Source: an uncultured Clostridia bacterium
Lineage (GTDB): Bacteria; Bacillota; Clostridia; Oscillospirales; Ruminococcaceae
Reading direction: 5' to 3'
Assembly (NCBI GenBank): GCA_947632425.1
Contig: CANRPG010000150.1
Coordinates: 1-5,088, forward strand
Length of the DNA stretch: 5,088 bases
The position numbers were made by a program, and so were the translations under genes. The notes under the pieces were generated by a model. The model was not told where the DNA came from. It did no database searches and was given only the letters and a program-made list of their open reading frames with translations. How positions within the stretch are numbered: the stretch's first letter is position 1; every line of letters begins with the position of its first letter. Shown here piece by piece: positions 1-5,088 of this stretch.

Positions 1-640
1 CACGCACATAGATAATAACGCCCTTATAGCTGTCGTAGTAGCTGTCAAATATCAGCGCCTGCACGGGGGCGTTTTCATCGCCTTTCGGAGCAGGGATATC
101 GGTTATAACTCTTTCAAGCACATCTCTAACGTTAAGACCCGTTTTTGCCGAGATTCGCGGCGCGTCCATGGCAGGTATGCCTATAATGTTCTCGATCTCG
201 CTGCACGCTTTGTCGGGGTCGGCAGAGGGCAGATCTATCTTGTTGATAACGGGCATAACTTCAAGGTCGTGCTCTATTGCAAGATAGGTGTTTGCCAGCG
301 TTTGCGCCTCAATGCCCTGTGATGCATCTACAACAAGAATAGCGCCCTCGCACGCTGCCAGAGAGCGCGAGACCTCATAGTTGAAGTCAACATGACCCGG
401 GGTATCTATAAGGTTAAATATATACTCCTCGCCGCTGAGGGAAGTATATTTCAGCTTTACAGCCCTGGCTTTTATAGTGATCCCACGTTCTCTTTCAATA
501 TCCATATTGTCAAGAAGCTGATCTTCCATATCTCTGAGCGCAACAGTAGACGTAAGCTCCAGAATCCTGTCGGCAAGCGTAGACTTTCCGTGGTCTATAT
601 GCGCTATAATACAAAAGTTTCTTATATTTTCCTGTTTCAT
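1..640 (-). CDS. lepA: Elongation factor 4 (LepA), N-terminal part, runs off left edge
   Basis: LepA/EF4 is a ribosome-associated translational GTPase that acts on stalled or mis-translocated ribosomes and in translation initiation or ribosome assembly. The window holds 213 codons plus one base of a protein usually about 600 residues long, so the GTPase domain and the first residues of domain II are present and the C-terminal part is missing. All five G motifs are visible: AHIDHGKST at residues 13-21, RGIT at 52-55, DTPGH at 79-83 with the catalytic His83, NKID at 133-136 and SAK at 164-166. The opening MKQENIRNFCIIAHIDHG closely resembles known LepA N-termini, which fixes the ATG at 638-640. 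A ribosome binding site, AAAGGG at 650-655, lies 9 bases upstream. The gene follows malQ by 35 bases with no terminator between them, so co-transcription is likely. No frameshift is seen. The similarity extends beyond the generic GTPase motifs (for example SRSLAACEGA and VEAQTLAN-like stretches), which separates it from EF-G and TypA. Confidence 0.96.
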   Translation of the reverse strand, partial: MKQENIRNFCIIAHIDHGKSTLADRILELTSTVALRDMEDQLLDNMDIERERGITIKARAVKLKYTSLSGEEYIFNLIDTPGHVDFNYEVSRSLAACEGAILVVDASQGIEAQTLANTYLAIEHDLEVMPVINKIDLPSADPDKACSEIENIIGIPAMDAPRISAKTGLNVRDVLERVITDIPAPKGDENAPVQALIFDSYYDSYKGVIIYVR

Positions 641-675
641 ACGTTTACGCCCTTTGAAATGTTTATGTATTTTGC

Positions 676-2154
676 TTACTGATGCAGTCTGCCGCTTATA
701 GCTGTTACCTTGCGAAGCTTCTGCGCGAGATTATCGGTAGTATCTCCGCTGTCAATACGCCAGCGCCAATTTGTGCCGCAGGTAGAGGGAACATTCATTC
801 TTGCCTCGTTGCCCAAAGAAAGCACTTCCTGCATCTGCGTTATAGCAGTATCTGCAATACTGGTAAAGCAGCAGTGAATAAACTTCCAGTTTACATCGTT
901 CTGATCATCAGCGCCGATATAGTCGCGGATAAAATCTTTGTAATAGTCGCCGCAGCTGTTATACCAGCCCATTATGGTCTCGCTGTCGTGCGTGCCTGTA
1001 TACGCAACGCAGTTTGTACTTTTGAAATTGCAAGGCAGATACTCGCTTTGGCAGTTGGGGTCAAAGCCGAACTGCATCATCTTCATGCCGGGGAAACCGC
1101 AGTCGTCAAGCAGTTTTCTCACGCTTTCGGTGATAAATCCAAGGTCTTCGGCTATAATCCTTACATCGCCGAGCTTTTTCTTCGCCATTTTGAACATCTC
1201 AGATCCGCAGCCTTTTTTCCACTCGCCGTGCTCTGCCGTTTCGTTTTCAGCAGGTATAGCGTAAAACGTATCAAATCCGCGGAAGTGGTCTATTCTTACA
1301 ACGTCGTATATCTTCTCCGCAAATGCTATGCGGTCTATCCACCATTTGTAATCCTGTTTTTTCATAACTTCCCAGTCGTAAACGGGGTTGCCCCACAACT
1401 GACCTGTCGGCGCAAAACCGTCGGGAGGGCAGCCTGCAACGTTCACCGGCTTCTTATCCTCGTCAAGATCGAAAAGCTCGGGGTGCTGCCATACGTCAAC
1501 GCTGTCCAGCGCACAGTATATAGGTATATCGCCTATTATCTCAATGCCGTTGTCGTTTGCATACTTTTTAAGTTTGCCCCACTGTGTGAAGAATTCATAC
1601 TGCAAAAAGCGGTGAAATTCTATCTCCTCGCCGAGGCGTTCTTTTGCCTCTTTTACTGCAAAACTGCGGCACATTACAAGATCCCAGTTCCAGTCATACC
1701 ACGCCTTGCCGCCGTTATCGTTCTTTATAGCCATAAACAGCGCGTAGTCGTCAAGCCAAGCCGCGTTTTCTTTGCAAAACTTGTTGTAATCCTCATCGGG
1801 TACAAAGCGCGAGAAAGCCTTTTTCAGCACTCCCCATATGTTCTTATATATCAGGGCATAATCAACATAGCCCTTTTCTTTAGACCATTCAACATTTTTG
1901 TACTCATCGGCTTTCAGCAGACCATCTTCTTCAAGCTGCTCAAAGTCTATAAAATACGGATTTCCTGCATAGACCGAAACCGACTGATACGGCGAATCTC
2001 CGCAGCTTGTAGGGCTTAGCGGCAGTATCTGCCAGTAATGCTGACCCGCTTTTTTCAGCCAGTCAACAAAAGCATACGCCTCCCTGCCCATTTTTCCTAT
2101 TCCGTACTTGTTTGCAAGACTGGAGATGTGCATTATCACACCGCTGTATCTCAT
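676..2154 (-). CDS. malQ: 4-alpha-glucanotransferase (amylomaltase, GH77)
   Basis: This 492-residue protein matches the usual length of bacterial GH77 amylomaltases, cytosolic enzymes that transfer alpha-1,4-glucan segments between maltooligosaccharides or glycogen chains. The family signatures occur in order: the N-terminal SSLANKYGIG region at 11-20 and LPLSPTSCGDSPYQ at 44-57; IIGDIPIYCALDSVDVW at 206-222; GQLWGNPVYDW at 251-261; VRIDHFRGF at 286-294 with the nucleophile Asp289; AEDLG at 335-339 with the acid/base Glu336; and GTHDSET at 387-393 with the third catalytic acid Asp390. The C-terminal NVPSTCGTNWRWR segment is also typical. All three catalytic acids are present, so it should be active. 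The ATG at 2152-2154 is supported by a consensus AAAGGAG at 2162-2168, 7 bases upstream. There is no signal peptide. It sits 35 bases after the helicase loader and 35 bases before lepA, an unusual place for a sugar enzyme; no binding site for a carbohydrate regulator is evident. The catalytic residue roles are taken from the characterised Thermus enzyme family. Confidence 0.97.
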   Translation of the reverse strand: MRYSGVIMHISSLANKYGIGKMGREAYAFVDWLKKAGQHYWQILPLSPTSCGDSPYQSVSVYAGNPYFIDFEQLEEDGLLKADEYKNVEWSKEKGYVDYALIYKNIWGVLKKAFSRFVPDEDYNKFCKENAAWLDDYALFMAIKNDNGGKAWYDWNWDLVMCRSFAVKEAKERLGEEIEFHRFLQYEFFTQWGKLKKYANDNGIEIIGDIPIYCALDSVDVWQHPELFDLDEDKKPVNVAGCPPDGFAPTGQLWGNPVYDWEVMKKQDYKWWIDRIAFAEKIYDVVRIDHFRGFDTFYAIPAENETAEHGEWKKGCGSEMFKMAKKKLGDVRIIAEDLGFITESVRKLLDDCGFPGMKMMQFGFDPNCQSEYLPCNFKSTNCVAYTGTHDSETIMGWYNSCGDYYKDFIRDYIGADDQNDVNWKFIHCCFTSIADTAITQMQEVLSLGNEARMNVPSTCGTNWRWRIDSGDTTDNLAQKLRKVTAISGRLHQ

Positions 2155-2161
2155 AAAAATA

Positions 2162-2168
2162 CTCCTTT
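2162..2168 (-). promoter_or_regulatory. Strong ribosome binding site of malQ
   Basis: AAAGGAG sits 7 bases before the malQ ATG in a 35-base AT-rich gap. It is the closest match to the Shine-Dalgarno consensus of any site in the window and fixes the malQ start. The 35-base gap has no stem-loop, and no paired -35/-10 hexamers were found around it, so translation appears to be started independently on a shared transcript. Confidence 0.85.
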
Positions 2169-2189
2169 AAAATATATTTATACGCCGCC

Positions 2190-3143
2190 TTACTGCGACA
2201 TTCTTTTCTTTAATCGAACATCTCTGCCGTTAAATTTCACGGGTATGAACATACCAAGCAGCCGCGAAACTATGCGTTCGTTGTATCTCGCGTTAAGCTC
2301 ATTATGCGAAAGATTTGTAGAAACTATGGTCGGCAGCCTGTAATTTATACGCGAATTTATTATATCATATATCTGCGCATCGTTAAACCCCGAGCGGAAC
2401 TCAGAACCCATGTCGTCCAGTATCACAAGGTCTGCGCTGAGCAGCATTTCCACAGTATCGCCCTCCGACCTGCCGTAATGCTCCTGCTCAATTTTTCTAA
2501 GAAAATTTGACAGGCTATCGTAAGCTACGCTGAAACCGCGCTCCAGAACTCTTTTTGCAATAGCCGATGACAGCAGCGTCTTGCCAAGCCCCGTTCCGCC
2601 AAAGAAAAACATCATATCGCTTTGGGTGGAAAATGTTTCGGCATAGTTTACGCACATATCAAGTATAGCCTTCATTTCCTGCCTGTTTTCTTCGGGGTAG
2701 ACATTCAAATCAAACCGCGAAAAATCATTCAGCGCTATATGGCAGTCTTTGTGAAGCTGCTCTATAGAATATTTCCGCGCCAGAGTTTCAAGGCAGGTGC
2801 ATCTGCTGCCGTTTACAAAACCGGTATCGCCGCATTTTTCGCATTTATAGTGAATATCGAGGTAATCTTCGGGGTAGCCGAAAGAAACCAGCAACTGCCT
2901 GCGTGTTTTCTGCGCTTCAAGGTTTTTATCGGCTATCCTGCCCATTATCTCGCCAATATTCGATTCCGTCATAGCCTGCGCAATCTCTTTTACCGTGCCC
3001 GACAATATCGTATTCACACGCGCTATCTCCGGAAATTTGCTTTCAATTTCCTTTATGCGATCTTCGCGCTGTGCTTTGACCGCAGCTCTGCGCTCGTCAA
3101 TTTCCGCCTGGGCGCGCATAAGCGCTTTGCTGTCGTATTTCAT
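2190..3143 (-). CDS. dnaI: DnaI/DnaC-like replicative helicase loader, AAA+ ATPase
   Basis: This 317-residue protein is built like the Bacillus DnaI loader, which places the hexameric replicative helicase on DNA during primosome assembly. Residues 1-45 are highly charged and probably helical. A zinc-binding motif follows with Cys101, Cys104, Cys115 and Cys117 (C-x2-C-x10-C-x-C), as in DnaI N-terminal domains that contact the helicase. The C-terminal AAA+ domain has Walker A GGTGLGKT at 182-189, Walker B LVILDDMG at 239-246, a sensor I-like VSTN at 274-277, and NERIVSRLLG at 288-297 carrying the likely arginine finger. All ATPase residues look intact. The ATG at 3141-3143 has AAGGTGA at 3151-3157, 7 bases upstream. 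It begins 25 bases after the DnaD-domain gene; this pairing mirrors the dnaB-dnaI pair of Bacillus and strongly supports a role in replication initiation or restart. The alternative is an IstB-type transposition ATPase, which shares the AAA+ fold, but the zinc motif, the partner gene and the absence of a transposase argue against it. Confidence 0.9.
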   Translation of the reverse strand: MKYDSKALMRAQAEIDERRAAVKAQREDRIKEIESKFPEIARVNTILSGTVKEIAQAMTESNIGEIMGRIADKNLEAQKTRRQLLVSFGYPEDYLDIHYKCEKCGDTGFVNGSRCTCLETLARKYSIEQLHKDCHIALNDFSRFDLNVYPEENRQEMKAILDMCVNYAETFSTQSDMMFFFGGTGLGKTLLSSAIAKRVLERGFSVAYDSLSNFLRKIEQEHYGRSEGDTVEMLLSADLVILDDMGSEFRSGFNDAQIYDIINSRINYRLPTIVSTNLSHNELNARYNERIVSRLLGMFIPVKFNGRDVRLKKRMSQ

Positions 3144-3168
3144 ATCTCAATCACCTTGATCCATACAT

Positions 3169-4149
3169 TTAATTGCTTGTTGAAAGTTTGGGCTTATAGT
3201 TTTTCATAAATTCCTCAAACTCTTCTATATCATATGACTTGCCGTTTTCAGAGTTTGCGCCCAAGCCAGCCTTGCGCGAATTTAAAAGCTCCTGCGCCTG
3301 CTGAACGGTTTTTACGCCTGCTTCATGCCAAGAAAAAAGTATCTTGTTTATGTAGCTGAGCTTTACGCTGTGGGTGTCGGTATTGTCAATAGATATCTCC
3401 CCTGCCATTTCAATAAGTTCTGCTGAAATACCCATTTCCTGCCACTGTGTGAAATATTCCTGCTGTTTTTTAGTGGTCTTTGAACTGAGCCCCAGAGCGC
3501 GTTTTACTTCGCTTTCAAAGCTGTGGTATTCTTCAAGACGAATAACTTCGTGCTCTACATCTTTAGGGGACACAATACCTCTCTCGTTCCAGTTCTTTGC
3601 AACGCTTCTTATGTAGGCCATAGTGCCTTTGCCGATGCGGCTGCAATACTGCGTAAGCATTACTACAGATGCCACAGGGAAACCGTAGTATTCATAGATA
3701 TCTACAAAAGCTGCCTGTTCGGAAGAATTTATAGTGCGCTCCAGCGCCTTTTCAACAGAAGCAAACATAGTCCGTATATCCGGCGAGCCCTCGGCAAGTT
3801 TTTGCAGATCCGCAGGCGAATAGCGAATTACCATCTTCTTTTCGGCATCGCTGTGTGAAACGGTGCCGACTTTCGCTTCGGTATGCTCTTTGATAACGCC
3901 CTCTTCCTTGCCGTTTATGATAATGATACCTAGCGAGTTCCAGTAAAGTAAAGCCTCTTCGGCGGTCTCCTCGCTTACGCCGCACTTCTGGGCAACATAC
4001 GCGGTGTCAACGCTCGGCGAACCGTCAGCAAAAACGCAGAGCAGCACCTTTATAAAGTCACCGCTCGAAAGTTTCAGATGCTTGTCAGCCACCGCGCACG
4101 GCACACTGAAAAAGCTTCCCCACTTATTTATATCAATAGTGTATTTCAT
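3169..4149 (-). CDS. DnaD/DnaB-domain primosomal replication initiation protein
   Basis: This 326-residue protein belongs to the Firmicute DnaD/DnaB family, which binds DNA, remodels the origin or stalled forks and helps recruit the helicase-loader complex. The first ~95 residues look like a winged-helix domain (DDBH1), with a helix-turn-helix-like stretch VDTAYVAQKCGVSEETAEEA at 47-66. Two DDBH2-type segments appear to follow, each ending in the family motif Y-x3-[VI]-x3-W: YIRSVAKNW at 179-187 and YINKILFSW at 266-274, both followed by a short Gly-containing turn. A low-complexity linker and an acidic/aromatic tail (SYDIEEFEEFMKNY, 305-318) close the protein. One winged helix plus two DDBH2 units is the architecture of Bacillus DnaB rather than of DnaD, which has one, so no symbol is assigned. 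The ATG at 4147-4149 is supported by GAGGTGA at 4156-4162, 6 bases upstream, and by a promoter ending about 20 bases upstream. It precedes the helicase loader by 25 bases. Domain boundaries are by eye. Confidence 0.88.
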   Translation of the reverse strand: MKYTIDINKWGSFFSVPCAVADKHLKLSSGDFIKVLLCVFADGSPSVDTAYVAQKCGVSEETAEEALLYWNSLGIIIINGKEEGVIKEHTEAKVGTVSHSDAEKKMVIRYSPADLQKLAEGSPDIRTMFASVEKALERTINSSEQAAFVDIYEYYGFPVASVVMLTQYCSRIGKGTMAYIRSVAKNWNERGIVSPKDVEHEVIRLEEYHSFESEVKRALGLSSKTTKKQQEYFTQWQEMGISAELIEMAGEISIDNTDTHSVKLSYINKILFSWHEAGVKTVQQAQELLNSRKAGLGANSENGKSYDIEEFEEFMKNYKPKLSTSN

Positions 4150-4155
4150 GACAGT

Positions 4156-4162
4156 TCACCTC
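4156..4162 (-). promoter_or_regulatory. Ribosome binding site of the DnaD-domain gene
   Basis: GAGGTGA lies 6 bases before the ATG at 4147-4149. Because the predicted transcript begins only about 6-8 bases upstream of this site, it fixes the start codon and leaves a leader of roughly 20 bases, with no room for a riboswitch or attenuator. Confidence 0.8.
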
Positions 4163-4164
4163 GC

Positions 4165-4181
4165 ATACATATATATTGTAT
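4165..4181 (-). repeat. Small inverted repeat over the promoter -10 and start site
   Basis: The arms ATACA and TGTAT are exact inverted copies separated by a 7-base ATATATA-type spacer. The left arm overlaps the -10 hexamer and the right arm covers the expected transcription start. This is where a repressor operator would sit, but the arms are only five bases long and the region is AT-rich, so chance is a real explanation. No known operator consensus is recognised. Confidence 0.3.
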
Positions 4182-4203
4182 CACATTCTGAGATATTTTT
4201 CAA
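4175..4203 (-). promoter_or_regulatory. Sigma-A type promoter, extended -10, for the DnaD-loader-malQ-lepA transcript
   Basis: On the minus strand there is TTGAAA at 4198-4203 (one mismatch to TTGACA), a 17-base spacer, and TACAAT at 4175-4180 (one mismatch to TATAAT). The spacer ends in TGA, giving a TGn extended -10. Transcription should start near 4168, with a leader of about 20 bases before the ATG at 4149. The promoter is wholly inside the 77-base gap after tyrS and faces the DnaD-domain gene. The spacing and both hexamers are near consensus, so fairly strong constitutive activity is expected. As no terminator is seen between the four downstream genes, it probably serves all of them. Confidence 0.82.
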
Positions 4204-4226
4204 CAAATTTCTGACAATTCCGACGG

Positions 4227-5088
4227 TCATTCCACTACCACTTTATGGAAAACTTTTTTGCCCTTCTTGATAACTATTCCGTCGCCTATCTCTATCTTTA
4301 CAGACGGATCGCTTATTTTTTCATCGTTTACAGATATACCGCCCTGCTGAACGAGCCTTCTGCCCTCGCTGTTAGATGAGGCAAGCTTTGCGCGCACAAG
4401 TACATCGAGTATGCCTATCTTGCCGTCAACAAGGTCGGCAGAGGATATTGAGGTAGTGGGCATATCTGCGCTGTCTGAGCCGCTGCCGAAGATAGCCTTT
4501 GCGGCTGTAAGAGCTTTCTGAGCCTCTTCCTCGCCGTGAACGAGCTTTGTAAGCTCAAACGCAAGCAGTTCTTTTGCCTTGTTGAAGTCTGCGCCCTGCA
4601 TGGTCTTTTCCATTTCTTCAATTTCCTCGATAGGCACAAAAGTCAGCATTTTCAGGCACTTGATAACATCGGCATCTGCAACATTTCTCCAGTACTGGAA
4701 GAAATCATACGGCGAAGTCTTTTCGGGGTCGAGCCATACCGCGCCTTTTTCGGTCTTACCCATTTTCTTGCCCTCGGAGTTGAGCAGCAGAGTTATTGTC
4801 ATAGCGTATGCATCTTTGCCAAGTTTCTTTCTTATAAGCTCCGTACCGCCGAGCATATTCGCCCACTGGTCATCGCCGCCAAACTGCATATTGCAGCCGT
4901 AATCCTGAAACAGCTTGTAAAAATCGTAAGACTGCATTATCATGTAGTTGAATTCAAGGAAAGTAAGACCTCTTTCCATACGCTGCTTGTAGCACTCAAA
5001 TGTGAGCATTTTGTTTACAGAAAAGCACGCGCCCACCTCGCGCAGAACGTCGATGTAGTTCAGGTCAAGCAGCCAGTCGGCGTTGTTT
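4227..5088 (-). CDS. tyrS: Tyrosyl-tRNA synthetase, C-terminal part, N-terminus beyond right edge
   Basis: TyrRS is the cytosolic class I synthetase that charges tRNA-Tyr with tyrosine. The window holds the last 286 codons and the stop; by comparison with E. coli TyrRS about 120 N-terminal residues, including the HIGH motif, lie outside. Numbering from the first whole codon here, NNADWLLDLN opens the fragment; YMIMQSYD at 48-55 carries the tyrosine-pocket Y-x3-Q-x2-D residues (Tyr48, Gln52, Asp55); QFGGDDQWAN is at 68-77; the KMSKS-type loop is KMGKT at 108-112; AVWLDPEKTSPYDF follows. An S4 RNA-binding domain occupies about 225-280 (ILDVLVRAKLASSN, then GRRLVQQGGISVND). GGDDQW replaces the GGSDQW of E. 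coli and Bacillus, and KMGKT replaces KMSKS; both look like a clostridial variant, not damage. The in-frame GTG at 5034-5036 is an internal valine and not the start, because conserved TyrRS sequence continues upstream of it to the window edge. The gene ends 77 bases before the DnaD-domain gene. Confidence 0.96.
   Translation of the reverse strand, partial: NNADWLLDLNYIDVLREVGACFSVNKMLTFECYKQRMERGLTFLEFNYMIMQSYDFYKLFQDYGCNMQFGGDDQWANMLGGTELIRKKLGKDAYAMTITLLLNSEGKKMGKTEKGAVWLDPEKTSPYDFFQYWRNVADADVIKCLKMLTFVPIEEIEEMEKTMQGADFNKAKELLAFELTKLVHGEEEAQKALTAAKAIFGSGSDSADMPTTSISSADLVDGKIGILDVLVRAKLASSNSEGRRLVQQGGISVNDEKISDPSVKIEIGDGIVIKKGKKVFHKVVVE

Noticed and set aside
682..2019. A 445-codon open frame on the plus strand opposite malQ
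   Set aside because: It is in exact codon register with malQ, so its openness only means malQ avoids TTA, CTA and TCA codons. The translation is rich in runs of Val, Ile, Phe and Cys with no recognisable domain, and no ribosome binding site or promoter leads into it. malQ itself has complete family motifs.
2171..2189. AT-rich stretch before malQ (TATAAATATATTTT) as a separate malQ promoter
   Set aside because: A TATAAA-like -10 can be drawn but nothing like TTGACA lies 16-18 bases before it, inside the end of the loader gene.
2190..3143. IstB-type insertion-sequence ATPase
   Set aside because: There is no adjacent IstA transposase, terminal repeat or target duplication, and the cysteine motif plus the DnaD-domain neighbour fit a helicase loader.
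2622..3209. A 195-codon open frame on the plus strand opposite the helicase loader
   Set aside because: It also lies in register with the loader codons and shows no family resemblance. It is a codon-usage shadow of a well-supported gene.
4212..4217. TTGTCA as an alternative -35 element
   Set aside because: No acceptable -10 hexamer occurs 16-18 bases downstream, while TTGAAA at 4198-4203 pairs with TACAAT at exactly 17 bases.
4212..4229. Possible terminator hairpin at the end of tyrS
   Set aside because: The stem is only four base pairs with a 10-base loop and no following U-run.
5034..5036. GTG as a start codon for tyrS
   Set aside because: The in-frame sequence upstream to the window edge encodes NNADWLLDLNYIDVLRE, which aligns with the interior of TyrRS, so this codon is an internal valine.

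Overview
The window is a fully coding-dense piece of a bacterial chromosome with every gene on the minus strand. Reading in the direction of transcription (right to left) the order is: 3' part of tyrS (tyrosyl-tRNA synthetase), a DnaD/DnaB-domain replication initiation protein, a DnaI/DnaC-like helicase-loader ATPase with a zinc-binding motif, malQ (4-alpha-glucanotransferase, GH77), and the 5' part of lepA (elongation factor 4). tyrS and lepA are cut by the window edges; the other three are complete and appear intact.

The organism is most likely a Clostridia-class Firmicute, possibly of the Ruminococcus/Oscillospiraceae type. This is an inference from a DnaD-domain gene placed directly before a zinc-binding DnaI-type loader (a low-GC Gram-positive arrangement), strong AGGAG/AGGTGA ribosome binding sites, a sigma-A promoter, and a clostridial-looking TyrRS (GGDDQW and KMGKT motifs). 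A homology search would be needed to place it further.

Layout: bases 4227-5088 tyrS; 4150-4226 a 77-base intergenic region with a good extended -10 sigma-A promoter and no convincing terminator; 3169-4149 DnaD-domain protein; 25-base gap; 2190-3143 helicase loader; 35-base gap; 676-2154 malQ; 35-base gap; 1-640 lepA. The three short gaps contain ribosome binding sites and no terminator, so the promoter at 4175-4203 probably drives a four-gene (or longer) transcript joining primosome assembly, alpha-glucan metabolism and translation. The first two genes form a functional pair: in Bacillus the DnaB/DnaD proteins remodel origin DNA and recruit the DnaI-helicase complex. malQ has no evident functional link to its neighbours.

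No mobile element, CRISPR array, RNA gene or undescribed system is visible. The points most worth a second look are the mixed operon, the two-repeat DnaB-like architecture of the DnaD-domain protein, and a small inverted repeat lying on the promoter -10 region.
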